Positions 23,779-32,599 of a stretch of DNA of 64,000 nt are shown here, in pieces. The notes under the pieces are model-generated. The model saw only the letters and a program-made list of their open reading frames with translations. It searched no databases and was not told the DNA's origin. The stretch is taken from positions 3,475 to 67,474 of the forward strand of contig CAZBWH010000002.1 in NCBI GenBank assembly GCA_964495595.1, given 5' to 3'. Origin of the DNA: CALMFQ01 sp964495595. GTDB lineage: Bacteria; Pseudomonadota; Gammaproteobacteria; Burkholderiales; SCOH01. Numbering within the stretch: the stretch's first letter is position 1; every line of letters begins with the position of its first letter. A program made the position numbers and the translations under genes.

Positions 23779-25419
23779 TCATTCACCCGCCGGCGATTCC
23801 CATGCGACCGAACCCGATGGGGAAATCAGTGCGAGGCTGCCGTTATTCCGCAGGATCAGGTAGGACACCAGCTTGCCGTTCGTGCCCGTTGCCCACACCG
23901 GTCGCCCGGATGAGGTATACAACACCAGATTGCCATCGCCCTGCAAGGCCAGCCAGGTGCCGCCTTTGCCGTGCGTGTTGCTGGCCCAGACCACTCTGCC
24001 GCTGGCGCTGTAGGCCACCAGGTTGCCATCCCCCTGCAGATCGAAATGATAACTTCCGTTGGTCGAAACCAGTCTCTGGTTGCTCACCATTCTTGCGCCG
24101 GCCTGCAGGCTGTTGCTGCTGGTCGGGGTATCGGCGCCGGGCGTGCCGCCGCCAGAGGTATCGTCGACCGGATCGGCAGGCATGGTCGACACCAGCGGGC
24201 GCTGGCCTTTCAGCATCCTGCTGCTTTCACCCATCAGGCGCAGATACCAGTCGCTGGGCAGATTGAAGCCGTCCGCATCCAGGGTCAGGAGCTTGCCGGT
24301 GGTCGGAATCTGGCCGGCATTTTCGGCGATCTTGAACATGGCCGTGCCTTCGTCAACTTCGTCGAACATTGCCACGTAGATCATGTTCGATCCGGCGGCC
24401 ATCGCGTTATAGGCCTGGCGCCAGAAGAAGCGGCCGCCATTGCGCGGAATCTGATTGAATGGCGAACTGCCTTTCTTCAGGTTCCACCAGGAGAAGCCGG
24501 GCCAGATCACCGGCATGTAGCTGACACCGCTGCCTTTGAGTGCCGCCAAATCGGGCGCGATTTTCGAAGCGCGCCAGTTGTCCGCGCCGCTTTCGTTGGC
24601 ATAACGCCCAACCGTCCACGGGCTGATCACCGCCGCCTTGCGATAGGCGCTCTGCCATGAGGACGAATGGCTGCGCCAGTTCGGGTCAACCCCAAGCTTT
24701 ACCGTGGCGCGGTATTGGGCCGGCGCGGTGGATTTGAACCAGGTCAGCAATTCGTTCAGCTGCGCGGCATTGCCCGGCCGGTCGCTGAAACCGTAGCCCC
24801 AGATCGACACCACCGGCAATCCGCCGTGGCGCAGGTAGCGGTTGCTCTGGGTGATTCTCAGATCGTCGACCAGATGTTTCCAGTCGTTCTTGATGTCGTT
24901 GGCCAGGGTAGTCGTATTGCCGCCGGAAATGTCATACATGTTGGCAAACACGCGGCCATATTTCTCCGACGCGGTGCGAATGTTCTGCAGCACCTTGTCG
25001 CGCACCGGGCGCATGTGAATCGCTTCTCCGATGAAACGCTGCACGAACACGCCGTCGATCTGGTAATCCTGCATCCATTTCACATGCCGATCAACGGTTG
25101 CGGCATTGTAGGCGCTGTACAAGCCGGCATTGCTGCCGTCGCGATACTTGAAATTGGTCGCCGTCAGCTCTGCCGGACCGTATTCGCGCAAATCCGGCCA
25201 CATCTCGAAGGAGATGTTGGATGCGCTCGGCGTCTGCTGCGGCGCCCAATGCCGCCAGCCCGCGCCGCTGCCGTCACTGGCCGTCATGAACCAGCCTTGA
25301 TAACCGGCCATGACCTTCTTATCCAGCGTGCTGGCATCAACGGTCAGGGCCGCGTTGGCCAGGCCGGTTGCTGAACCCAGCAGCACCGAAACCAGCACAA
25401 ATTTCACCGTGTGGCGCAT
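23779..25419 (-). CDS. Secreted GH99/GH71-like glycoside hydrolase with C-terminal bulb-type lectin
   Basis: The 546-residue protein has a signal peptide ending in GLANAAL. Its catalytic-like domain (about 28-400) begins MAGYQGWFMTASDGSGAGWRHW and contains DGVFVQRFIGEA, FANMYDISGG, VSIWGYGFSDRPG and YVAMFDEVDEGTAMFK. This pattern is seen in GH71/GH99-related (endo-mannosidase-like) proteins, in which acidic residues of the barrel act on mannose linkages. A Gly/Thr/Ser linker leads to a bulb lectin (about 430-546) with three repeats (FDLQGDGNLVAY, LALQGDGNLVLY, LILRNNGSLALI). The lectin closely resembles the one in the 17923-20103 product. Binding and cleavage of mannan-like polysaccharide is plausible. 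Confidence 0.83.
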   Translation of the reverse strand: MRHTVKFVLVSVLLGSATGLANAALTVDASTLDKKVMAGYQGWFMTASDGSGAGWRHWAPQQTPSASNISFEMWPDLREYGPAELTATNFKYRDGSNAGLYSAYNAATVDRHVKWMQDYQIDGVFVQRFIGEAIHMRPVRDKVLQNIRTASEKYGRVFANMYDISGGNTTTLANDIKNDWKHLVDDLRITQSNRYLRHGGLPVVSIWGYGFSDRPGNAAQLNELLTWFKSTAPAQYRATVKLGVDPNWRSHSSSWQSAYRKAAVISPWTVGRYANESGADNWRASKIAPDLAALKGSGVSYMPVIWPGFSWWNLKKGSSPFNQIPRNGGRFFWRQAYNAMAAGSNMIYVAMFDEVDEGTAMFKIAENAGQIPTTGKLLTLDADGFNLPSDWYLRLMGESSRMLKGQRPLVSTMPADPVDDTSGGGTPGADTPTSSNSLQAGARMVSNQRLVSTNGSYHFDLQGDGNLVAYSASGRVVWASNTHGKGGTWLALQGDGNLVLYTSSGRPVWATGTNGKLVSYLILRNNGSLALISPSGSVAWESPAGE

Positions 25420-25607
25420 GTTTTTTCTTCCTCGTCATTGTTATTTAAGTGATGTTTGATTGTTGATCGCATCCGCAGTCGAAGCGGGGGCAGGATGCCG
25501 GATGGATTGTATCGAGCTGAAAATATCAGAACAAAATCCATTTGGCATGAACGAATCAATGATGTTTGTGGCGCAATGAATCGCGCCCGATTGAATCAAC
25601 GATCTTT

Positions 25608-25680
25608 GGCCTGCAGGCCCATACCAGAGCGGCTTGTGGCCGGCCTGCAGAGCGCGTCGCCATGGGCTTGCAGGCAGGGG
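25608..25680. repeat. Intergenic GC-rich repeat, copy 4
   Basis: GGCCTGCAGGCCCATACCAG continues into AGCGGCTTGTGGCCGGCCTG and a final GGGCTTGCAGGC. It shares the core ATACCAGAGCGGCTTG and the GGCCGGCCTGCAG-type flank with copies 1 and 3. Confidence 0.75.
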
Positions 25681-25758
25681 ATGATGGGTCGCTTGTGCGG
25701 TTTGCCGAATGTGCCTGCCGCCTGCTTATCTATATGGTGTTTTTCGCTCAGGAATTCG

Positions 25759-25772
25759 TGAACATATGTTCA
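25759..25772. promoter_or_regulatory. 14-bp perfect dyad upstream of the secreted hydrolase
   Basis: TGAACATATGTTCA is a perfect palindrome about 143 bp before the hydrolase start. It may be an operator. It resembles the Gram-positive LexA box, but betaproteobacterial LexA recognises a different motif, so the binding protein is unknown. Confidence 0.4.
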
Positions 25773-25914
25773 TGATTCGTAGAATGTTTTTGCTAGCATC
25801 GGGATAGTCATTTAGCATATGCGTAGGGCTTTTACTCTAATCAATAACTAGAACGGCGAACATGCGTTACCGGCCCTCTGATTCGCCGTGCCTGTACCTT
25901 GAGGAGAATATTTC

Positions 25915-27438
25915 ATGCGCTTTCCCAAAAAATCGCTGCCATTGATGGTCGCCACGCCAGTAGCCACGCTGCTGGCTTCCGGGGCGTTTGCCCTGACGCC
26001 AGTGACGCAGGTGGCATCGCTGTCTGCCGCGCAGTTTCAGTCGATGCTGTTGTCTACGCCGGCGGGGCAACAATTGTTGCAGATCGCCGGCGCCCCGAAA
26101 TGCGGGGTGACCGTCATTCAGTATCCTTACCTGACACTGGGCGCCCGCAGGGAGCTGACCAACGCAACCGGTTCGCTGATGTTGCCCAACGGCAGCGACT
26201 GCACCGGGGCGCGTCCGACCCTGCTGTATGCCCACGGCACCGCGGTGGATCGCAACTACAACATGGCCGATCTGCGCAACAACTCTGAAGCCTCGATGAT
26301 CGCGGCCATTTATGCGGCCCAGGGCTATATTGTGGTGGCGCCCAACTATGCCGGTTACGGGGAATCCAGGCTGCCTTATCACCCCTATCTGGTGGCGAAG
26401 CAGCAGTCTCAAGACATGCTCGATGGCTGGACCTGGGCCCGGATGGCAATGGGGATCAGCCAGTTTTCGTCCGCTTCGCGGGTGAGGGAAAACGGCAAGT
26501 TGTTCATCGCTGGCTATTCCCAGGGCGGGCATGTCGCGATGGCCACGCAACGCCTGTTTGGCCGCCTGGGAATTCCGGTTGCCGCAGCCGCACCCTCTTC
26601 CGGCCCATATGCCATGGCCGCGTTCGGTGATGCGATGTTCTACGGCAATGTAGATATTCCGGCGCCGCTGTTTGCCAATATGCTGGCCAATTCCTACCAG
26701 AAAGCCTACGGCATTTACGCGCACAGTTACGAGTTCTATGAGCCGCGTTACGCCGGCAGCGTTGAAGGGCTGCTGCCGAGCACGACCCCGATCAACAGTA
26801 TCCTGCAGCAAGGCCTGCTGCCGCAGTTTGCCTTGTTCTCGTCCACCCCGCCGACCGCACCGGCCAGCCAGCCTGGCCTGCAGGGATTGCTGGACGCCAT
26901 CACCCCGCCAGCCGGCAACCCGCTGGCCGCGCTGGGATTCGGCAGCGCCAACCTGGTCAGCAACGCGTACCGCCTGAACTACCTGCTGGATGCGGTCGCC
27001 CATCCTGACGGTGCCGTTCCCAGCGTCACCACCGGCCTGCCCGGTGCGCCGCAGCATCCGCTGCGCAAGGCGCTGAAGGACAATGATCTGCGCAACTGGA
27101 GCAACGGCCCGGCCCAGCCCACCTTGCTCTGCGGCGGCAATGCGGATCCCACGGTGTTTTTCATGAACACTCACTTGATGAAAGGCCGCTGGGCCTCTCT
27201 CCCTGCCGGCCGGGTCACGGCGCTGGATGTCGATAGCGCGGCGGCAGGCAGCACCGACCCGTTTGCTGCCGTGAAGCACGGGTTTGCCAGCGCCAAAACC
27301 GCCATTGCCGCTGCCGCGGTGGCCGCCGGCGCGACCGACGGCGGGCAGTCGGCAGTGGTAGGCCAGTATCACGGCCTGGCCGCACCGTTCTGCATGGCCG
27401 CCGCCCGCGGCTTCTTTCAGCAGGTGACCGGCAAGTAA
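25915..27438 (+). CDS. Secreted alpha/beta hydrolase (lipase/esterase-like)
   Basis: The 507-residue protein has a signal peptide ending in SGAFALTP. It adopts the alpha/beta hydrolase fold. Visible motifs are the oxyanion-region LLYAHGTAV, the segment VVAPNYAGYGESR, and the nucleophile elbow GYSQGGH (about residues 202-208, Ser as nucleophile). The C-terminal third contains LLCGGNADPTVFF, which should carry the acidic residue, and a later GQYHGLAAP with a candidate catalytic His. The length and the long insert after the elbow resemble secreted bacterial lipases or polyester hydrolases. Substrate is not predictable. A strong GAGGAG precedes the ATG and a perfect terminator follows. Confidence 0.85.
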   Translation: MRFPKKSLPLMVATPVATLLASGAFALTPVTQVASLSAAQFQSMLLSTPAGQQLLQIAGAPKCGVTVIQYPYLTLGARRELTNATGSLMLPNGSDCTGARPTLLYAHGTAVDRNYNMADLRNNSEASMIAAIYAAQGYIVVAPNYAGYGESRLPYHPYLVAKQQSQDMLDGWTWARMAMGISQFSSASRVRENGKLFIAGYSQGGHVAMATQRLFGRLGIPVAAAAPSSGPYAMAAFGDAMFYGNVDIPAPLFANMLANSYQKAYGIYAHSYEFYEPRYAGSVEGLLPSTTPINSILQQGLLPQFALFSSTPPTAPASQPGLQGLLDAITPPAGNPLAALGFGSANLVSNAYRLNYLLDAVAHPDGAVPSVTTGLPGAPQHPLRKALKDNDLRNWSNGPAQPTLLCGGNADPTVFFMNTHLMKGRWASLPAGRVTALDVDSAAAGSTDPFAAVKHGFASAKTAIAAAAVAAGATDGGQSAVVGQYHGLAAPFCMAAARGFFQQVTGK

Positions 27439-27523
27439 CTTGCGGCGGCGCAGCCGCATGGCCTGCCGATCGCAGGCAAGAGAGGCATCCGCCAGAGCAA
27501 ACAGATCCCCGCCCAAGCCGACA

Positions 27524-27554
27524 AAACGCCGTATCGACACTCGATACGGCGTTT
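27524..27554 (+). terminator. Perfect 14-bp hairpin after the hydrolase gene
   Basis: AAACGCCGTATCGA (27524-27537) and TCGATACGGCGTTT (27541-27554) are perfect complements around a 3-base loop. With A residues on one side and T residues on the other it can act as a terminator on either strand. Confidence 0.85.
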
Positions 27555-27704
27555 GTTTCCAACTGGAATGGAACCATCATTTCGCGTCGTTGCGCCTTGC
27601 TCTGTGCTACGAAAGCCGCATACTCTGCATCGTCCAGCTGCTGGATTAGGATCACCCAACCACGCCAACCACAATAGCTCGCAAAGTTGCCCCCTGGCTC
27701 TGAG

Positions 27705-28086
27705 CTTCCCTCGGTTTTTCGTCTGCCAAGGGCGCCGTTCTCACGCATCAACCGCTCAACCCGTTCCTTGCTGGCAGAGAATTCTCTCGCGCGCAGTTCG
27801 CGCATCATGCGCGGACTACCGTAAGCGCCTTTGAGCTCGGCATGAATGGCTCGGATCAGTGCCAGCATCTGGGCGTCGGTCAGGAGTCGCAACGCCGGGT
27901 GAGCACCGGCGCCTCTTGCCCGGCTTCGCGGATCCATCGATGCACGATGTTGTCGTGGATGTTGTGCAGCCGGGCAATGGCCGCGACGGAAGCGCCGGGA
28001 CGATTGCACGCATCAACAACTTGCGCTTTGAATTCCGGGCTGTAACGACGACGGCGGCCAGGCGGGGTAAGTGTGATCGCGTTCAT
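27705..28086 (-). pseudogene. IS3/IS66-type transposase remnant
   Basis: Reading leftward, a 68-residue frame from 28086 begins MNAITLTPPGRRRRYSPEF and continues as a helix-turn-helix OrfA (VAAIARLHNIHDNIVHRWI). About residue 60 the similarity jumps to another frame that reads LIRAIHAELKGAYGSPRMMR and KERVERLMRENG. That is the N-terminal HTH_21 part of an IS3-type OrfB, and it stops at about 27712. The rest of OrfB, including the DDE catalytic core, is absent, as is the OrfA C-terminus. This is a decayed insertion sequence. The remaining gap from about 27555 to 27700 has no recognisable gene. Confidence 0.8.
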
Positions 28087-28209
28087 GTGTCCATCTGTTT
28101 TTAAGCAGACACGAAGCTTGAGATTTTACCCACCGGCTTTCAATGTGGGCGGGCTGGACGCTTACGGATCGGCTAGATTGATCTGCTGGAACATTATTTG
28201 GGAGCGGGC

Positions 28210-29376
28210 ATGGATGAGGTGGGTTCGCCGCGGCACTGGCACATGATTGCGGTGGCGGCTGACAGGGGGGTGGATGCGGTGTCGCCGGTGTTCGATCAGC
28301 GTTTTGGCGTGCGGCGGCTGACCCTGCTCAGCCCCCAGCCATTGCTGCCGCGGGCGCGTGATCTGGCGGCGATTGTGCGCACTGCGGGCAGGGCGTGCGA
28401 GGTGGAGGGGCTGATTTCGGCCTGGCGGCCGCAGTCGTTGCTGAGCCAGTTGCAAGATGTGCTGGCACGGCGCCACGATGAACCGTGGCTGATCAATCTG
28501 TCCGGCGCCAATCCGGCGTTGGCGGCGCTGTTGTTCCGGTTGGCGGGTGAGCGGCAGATTCCAGTGTTCGTGATCGAGCCGGAGACCGACAAGGCGGTGT
28601 GGTTGATCCGGCCGGCAGGCGAGTCGGGGCGGGCAGACACGGTTGAGGTGGCCGACCAGATCGGGCTGCGGCAGTACTTTGCCTCGTGCGGCTATGAGTT
28701 GCTGAATGCGGTGTCGACGCTGAAGCAGCGCAATTTCCGCGCCGAGCGCTGCGCCCGGTTTCTGGCCGACCTGGCGCAGCATCACCCGCGCACCTTGCAG
28801 CATCTGAACCGGGCTGGCGCCGAGCTCGACCCGCAGTTGCGTTCGTTTTGCCGCTTTGATGCCGACGATCTGCAGACGCTGGGGTTTCTGGCCGATCTGG
28901 GGTTTCTGCGCTGGCATCATCGCGACCGGGTGCAGTTCACCAGCGGCGAGGCCCGCAATTTTCTCTGTGGCGGCTGGCTGGAGCGGCATGTGTTTGCGAC
29001 AGTGGCCGAGCTGGCGCAGCGCTTGCCGGTACAGGATGCCGCGATGGGGCTGACGGTGCGCAGCCGGCAGTCGGCAGCGAGTGAGTTCGATGTGGCGTTT
29101 GTCGCTAACAATCACTTGTATCTGATCGAGTGCAAGGCGCGTGCGCCGCACCGTGGCAGCGGAGTGGGTATGGATGCGCTGTTCAAGCTGGGTAGCCTGG
29201 CCGATCAGCAGGGGCTGGCCAGCCAGGCGATGCTGGTAGCGCTGGCATCGCCGACGGCGGCCGAGGCGCAGCGGGCGCGCTCGCAGCGTATTGAACTGGT
29301 GGCCGGCCGCGGGCTGGCCGATCTGGCCGAGCGGCTGCAGTCGTGGATCAGCGGCGCACCTGCTGCGGTAACATGA
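28210..29376 (+). CDS. Card1/Can2-like (DUF1887) CARF-domain endonuclease, stand-alone
   Basis: The 388-residue protein fits DUF1887, the family of Card1 and Can2. These are type III CRISPR ancillary nucleases activated by cyclic oligoadenylate. The N-terminal half (about 1-150) is CARF-like, with HMIAVAADRG and PWLINLSGANPALAALLF. A winged helix-like part follows. The C-terminal PD-(D/E)XK nuclease contains GGWLERHVF, Asp294 in SEFDVAFV, and Glu307-x-Lys309 in LYLIECKA, then ALFKLGSLAD. All catalytic residues are in place. No cas gene or CRISPR array is present in the window, so the activating signal is unknown. The ATG at 28210 has GGGAG upstream; a TTG four codons earlier is possible. An IS remnant adjoins it upstream. 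Confidence 0.88.
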   Translation: MDEVGSPRHWHMIAVAADRGVDAVSPVFDQRFGVRRLTLLSPQPLLPRARDLAAIVRTAGRACEVEGLISAWRPQSLLSQLQDVLARRHDEPWLINLSGANPALAALLFRLAGERQIPVFVIEPETDKAVWLIRPAGESGRADTVEVADQIGLRQYFASCGYELLNAVSTLKQRNFRAERCARFLADLAQHHPRTLQHLNRAGAELDPQLRSFCRFDADDLQTLGFLADLGFLRWHHRDRVQFTSGEARNFLCGGWLERHVFATVAELAQRLPVQDAAMGLTVRSRQSAASEFDVAFVANNHLYLIECKARAPHRGSGVGMDALFKLGSLADQQGLASQAMLVALASPTAAEAQRARSQRIELVAGRGLADLAERLQSWISGAPAAVT

Positions 29377-29406
29377 GCGGCTGTTGAGCGGATGGGTGAG
29401 GGCGTG

Positions 29407-29835
29407 ATGCGCTGGATCGGGGTGTGGGTGGTGCTGGCAGCAGGGCTGCTGGCAGGGTGCGGGCCGGACAAGAGCAGCCCGGTTTACCAGCGCAAGCAGG
29501 CGTTCAAGCAAATGCTGCGCCACAAGGAGGCCATGCTGGGCATGCTTAACGGCCGGCTGCCCTACGATGCCAAACGCTTTGCCGAGGAAATGCGCCAGTT
29601 GCAGGGCGTCTCGGACAAGCCGTGGCCGCTGTTCACCGAACTGGATTCCAGCCACGCCGGGCAGGATATCCTGCTGCAGCCGGCAGCGTTCCGGCAGGCG
29701 CAGCAACACTATCAACAGGCATTGGCCGCGCTGGCGGCGGTGCCGCCGGACGAGCAGGGCGAGGCGCTGCGGGTGCCGTTCAAGGCCATGGCGGCCAGCT
29801 GCCAGGCATGTCACGATCGCTTTCGCATTGAATGA
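29407..29835 (+). CDS. Lipoprotein cytochrome c' (class II c-type cytochrome)
   Basis: This 142-residue protein has a lipoprotein signal peptide (MRWIGVWVVLAAGLLAGC). The mature domain is a predicted four-helix bundle with a heme c motif close to the C-terminus (SCQACHDRFR), the arrangement of cytochrome c' and c-556. Such proteins bind NO or transfer electrons in the periplasm; here it would be membrane-anchored through lipid. An ATG five codons upstream (29392) is an alternative start. It follows the Card1-like gene by about 30 bp but no functional link is evident. Confidence 0.85.
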   Translation: MRWIGVWVVLAAGLLAGCGPDKSSPVYQRKQAFKQMLRHKEAMLGMLNGRLPYDAKRFAEEMRQLQGVSDKPWPLFTELDSSHAGQDILLQPAAFRQAQQHYQQALAALAAVPPDEQGEALRVPFKAMAASCQACHDRFRIE

Positions 29836-29839
29836 TCAT

Positions 29840-29900
29840 CGGTCTGCAAGCCGCTTTCAGAGCGGCGCGCAGGCTGGCCACACGCCGCTCTGGTGGCGGC
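29840..29900. repeat. Intergenic GC-rich repeat, copy 5
   Basis: The segment starts GGTCTGCAAGCCGCTTTCAG, then AGCGGCGCGCAGGCTGGCCA and CGCCGCTCTGGTGGCGG. It contains both orientations of the AGCGGC/GCCGCT core and lies exactly between two convergent stop codons. Confidence 0.65.
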
Positions 29901-30299
29901 TTAGCGCCGGGGTCGATAGGCGCAGAAACCGGGGCGCGGGCCGATCTGGGGGTGGTTGCGGCAGGTGGCGGGTCGTTGGTCGTACACGGTGCAGCGGCGG
30001 CTGGCGGGGTCCAGATAGATGCAGTCGTCGTTGGCGCGCCGCGCCAGGGTGAAGAGGGTGTGCTTGAAATTGAAATGCGCCACGATGCCGGCTTTCTCCA
30101 GCCGGCGGGCAATCTGCTTGGGCGGTTCGCCCGCTTCGAATTCGTCCACCACTCCCAGCCGCACCAGATCGGGCAGCCTGACTTCCACCGGCATGGTGCA
30201 GCAACTGGCGTGGCAACTGTCGCACAGTCCCTTGCGGTATTTCAGCCAGGTTTCGGTGCGCGCCAGGTCGGAAAGGTGTTGAACGACAATCGGTTTCAT
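29901..30299 (-). CDS. YkgJ-family cysteine cluster protein
   Basis: The 132-residue cytoplasmic protein has the zinc- or iron-binding cysteine pattern of the YkgJ (CxxCxxxCC) family: GLCDSCHASCCTMPVEV at about residues 24-40. A second group follows in DDCIYLDPASRRCTVYDQRP and ATCRNHP. YkgJ-type proteins are widespread and poorly understood. The ATG at 30299 gives a start (MKPIVVQHLSDLAR) typical of the beta-proteobacterial subgroup; a longer start at 30320 is possible. Confidence 0.85.
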   Translation of the reverse strand: MKPIVVQHLSDLARTETWLKYRKGLCDSCHASCCTMPVEVRLPDLVRLGVVDEFEAGEPPKQIARRLEKAGIVAHFNFKHTLFTLARRANDDCIYLDPASRRCTVYDQRPATCRNHPQIGPRPGFCAYRPRR

Positions 30300-30461
30300 T
30301 CCACGAGGCCAGGCAGGCAAAAGGGAGCGATTATACCCCGCAGCGGCTTGCGCCCGTGCCGGCTGCCGGCTACAACAAAACGATGTGTCCGATGATAACG
30401 TCGTATCAGGTATTCCTTCGCCGGCATTCGCTGGCCTACCCCGGTTTTCAGGAAAGATTCC

Positions 30462-32135
30462 ATGCTGGACAGATTTGGCTTGCGGCTGAAACTCATTGTG
30501 TTGTCAGCGCTGGGAGCAGTGTCGCTGATCGTGACGCTGGTATTTGCCTCGATCGGCATCAACAGCGGCATTCACGGGGTAGACGAAATCGGCCACCAGC
30601 GTTTTCCGCTGGTGATCCAGTTGCAGCGGCTGCGCGAATTGCAGGTTGCGCTGCGCTCCAGCACTTACGAGGTGGCCTTGTGGGAAAACGACAACGAGGC
30701 GCAGGAGCGTTTTGCCCAGATCGCCAAGGACAAGCGCAACCACTGGCAGCAGGTAGCTCAGGTGTGGCAGGCCTACGAGGCGATTCCCAAAACGGCTCAG
30801 GAAGCCGCACTGTGGCAGAAATTCGTGCCCGAGTGGCACAAGTGGCGGCAGGTGGATGAAAAAATCATCGCCCTGATCGACCAGTTGGCCGCCAACCGCG
30901 ATCCGGATCGGCAAAAGGCGTTTTACGACAGCTATTTCATGCTCGGTGGCGAGCAGGTGGGCTTGTTCCAGGAGGCCGAAGCGATGCTCGCCAACCTGTC
31001 GGCGCTCAACCAGCGCAACGTCGATGCGGTGACCGCCAGCGTGGAAGCCGACACCCGGCTGGCACGCGATGTCATGTACGGCGTGGCCGCGCTGGCGCTG
31101 ACCTTGCCGCTGCTGCTGGCGTTCATCATCTCGCGCAACATCCTGCGCCAGATGGGGGGTGACCCGGCCCAGGCGCAGGAAATCGTCGGCCGGATTGCCG
31201 CGGGCAACCTGAGCACACCGATTCCGCTGCAGGCCGGTGACCGCAGCAGCTTGCTGGCGTCGATGGCGCACATGCAGGGCGAGCTGCGCTCGCTGATCGG
31301 CCAGGTGCTGGAGTACGCCCGCCAACTGTCGGGGGCTGTCGCGGCGGTGAGCAACGATGTGCAGCAAGTAATCGGCAATGGCGAGGCGCAGCGGCAGGCG
31401 GCGCGCGCCACTGCCACGGTGGTGGAGGGCATCAGCGAGCAATTGCAGCAGGTGGGCCGGGCAGCCGACAGCGCCCGCCAGCAGTCGCTCGAAGCGGGGG
31501 AACTGTCCGATGCGGGACAGCGGGTGATCGGCGAGGCGTGCCGCGACATGGGCGGCGGCGCTGACGCGGTGCGCCATTCGTCCGGGGTGATTGACGAATT
31601 GAGCACCTATTCGCAGCGGATTGCCGAGATCGTCAATGTGATCAAGGATATTGCCGACCAGACCAACTTGCTGGCGCTGAATGCGTCGATCGAGGCCGCT
31701 CGGGCCGGCGAGCAGGGGCGGGGATTTGCCGTGGTCGCCGACGAGGTGCGCAAGCTGTCGGAAAGCACTGCCCGGTCTACCGGCCAGATTTCCGGCGTAA
31801 TCGACGCCGTGCAGCAAGGGCTGCGCAATGCGCTGGCTGACATGGCCACGGCCAGCCAGCGGGTGCAGCAGGGGGTCGAGCGAGTGAACGAAGCCACCGG
31901 CACCATGCAGCGGATTCACGATGGTGCCGGCGCGACCCGCGAGGCTGTCGATGGCATCGTGCGTGCGCTGGATGTCGAAAGCCAGTCGCTGCACGAGATC
32001 CAGACCCGGATGGGCAATATTCTCAACATGGTCAACAGCAGCGCTGAAACCGCCGGTGCGGTGGCGCTCTCGGCCGGCCGGATGGACGATCTGGCCAACT
32101 CCCTCACAGCGGCGGTCAGCCGCTTCAAGCTTTGA
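30462..32135 (+). CDS. Methyl-accepting chemotaxis protein, membrane-bound
   Basis: This 557-residue chemoreceptor has an N-terminal membrane helix (about 9-31) and a periplasmic four-helix-bundle-type sensor domain (about 32-200, rich in W, Q and E). A second membrane helix (about 205-225) and a HAMP domain beginning near [20 protein letters not shown] follow. The cytoplasmic signalling domain has tip motifs [18 protein letters not shown] and [18 protein letters not shown]. It starts a same-direction cluster with a PstS-like protein, a porin and a histidine kinase. The small binding protein just downstream could be its ligand-presenting partner (inference). Confidence 0.95.
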   Translation: MLDRFGLRLKLIVLSALGAVSLIVTLVFASIGINSGIHGVDEIGHQRFPLVIQLQRLRELQVALRSSTYEVALWENDNEAQERFAQIAKDKRNHWQQVAQVWQAYEAIPKTAQEAALWQKFVPEWHKWRQVDEKIIALIDQLAANRDPDRQKAFYDSYFMLGGEQVGLFQEAEAMLANLSALNQRNVDAVTASVEADTRLARDVMYGVAALALTLPLLLAFIISRNILRQMGGDPAQAQEIVGRIAAGNLSTPIPLQAGDRSSLLASMAHMQGELRSLIGQVLEYARQLSGAVAAVSNDVQQVIGNGEAQRQAARATATVVEGISEQLQQVGRAADSARQQSLEAGELSDAGQRVIGEACRDMGGGADAVRHSSGVIDELSTYSQRIAEIVNVIKDIADQTNLLALNASIEAARAGEQGRGFAVVADEVRKLSESTARSTGQISGVIDAVQQGLRNALADMATASQRVQQGVERVNEATGTMQRIHDGAGATREAVDGIVRALDVESQSLHEIQTRMGNILNMVNSSAETAGAVALSAGRMDDLANSLTAAVSRFKL

Positions 32136-32155
32136 TTGTCGAAGGAACCTTCTCG

Positions 32156-32584
32156 ATGCAAGTCATTCGCAATGTCGTCCAACGGTGGCGGGCAGGCGCC
32201 TGCACCGTGGCCCTGATCGGGCTGGCCAACTGCTGCCAGGCTGAAATCGTCGTCGTTGCCGGGGCCGCCTCGCCCACTGCGGCGTTGAGCAAGGAGCAGG
32301 TTGCCGACGTATTTCTGGCCAAGAATCCGTCACTGGCGCCGCTCGATCTGCCCGACTCCAATCCCTTGCGCGATGAGTTTTACACCAAGGTCACCGGCAA
32401 ATCGGCCGCGCAAGCCAAATCGGTGTGGGCGCGGCTGGCGTTCACTGGCAAGGCCAAGCCACCGAAAGAGGCGCCGGGCGCCGCCGAGCTGAAAAAAATG
32501 CTGGGCAGCACGCCCAACGCGATTGGCTATCTCAACAAATCCGAGCTGGACAGCAGTGTCAAAGTGCTGTTCACCGTGCAATAA
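32156..32584 (+). CDS. PstS-like small periplasmic binding protein
   Basis: The 142-residue protein has a signal peptide (about 1-26, ending near CCQAE). The mature part of about 115 residues matches the N-terminal half of phosphate-type binding proteins. Motifs are VVVAGAASPTAALSKEQVADVFLAK, a segment with NPLRDEFYTKVTGKS, and a final PNAIGYLNKSEL. Full-length PstS is about 320 residues, so this is the compact version often found beside porins. It starts 20 bp after the chemoreceptor stop with GAAGG upstream, and ends 15 bp before the porin gene. Oxyanion binding is possible but unproven. Confidence 0.82.
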   Translation: MQVIRNVVQRWRAGACTVALIGLANCCQAEIVVVAGAASPTAALSKEQVADVFLAKNPSLAPLDLPDSNPLRDEFYTKVTGKSAAQAKSVWARLAFTGKAKPPKEAPGAAELKKMLGSTPNAIGYLNKSELDSSVKVLFTVQ

Positions 32585-32599
32585 ACCGGAGTGAGCTTC

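Larger units (their letters stand above)
25420..25914. other. 495-bp gap between divergent secreted-enzyme genes
   Basis: No convincing gene is present. The gap holds repeat copy 4 (25608-25680), a stretch of AT-rich sequence on either side, and a 14-bp dyad (25759-25772) ahead of the hydrolase gene. The short open frames here lack ribosome binding sites and run through the repeat. Confidence 0.6.

Noticed and set aside
25759..25772. LexA (SOS) box upstream of the hydrolase
   Set aside because: The sequence resembles the Gram-positive LexA site, while betaproteobacterial LexA recognises CTG-N10-CAG. The downstream gene is not a DNA damage gene.
25456..25775. Two small plus-strand open frames before the hydrolase gene
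   Set aside because: They run through intergenic repeat copy 4, lack ribosome binding sites and encode no recognisable protein.
27439..29376. A CRISPR array or cas genes next to the Card1-like nuclease
   Set aside because: No set of regularly spaced direct repeats was seen around it, and the neighbours are an IS remnant and a cytochrome gene.
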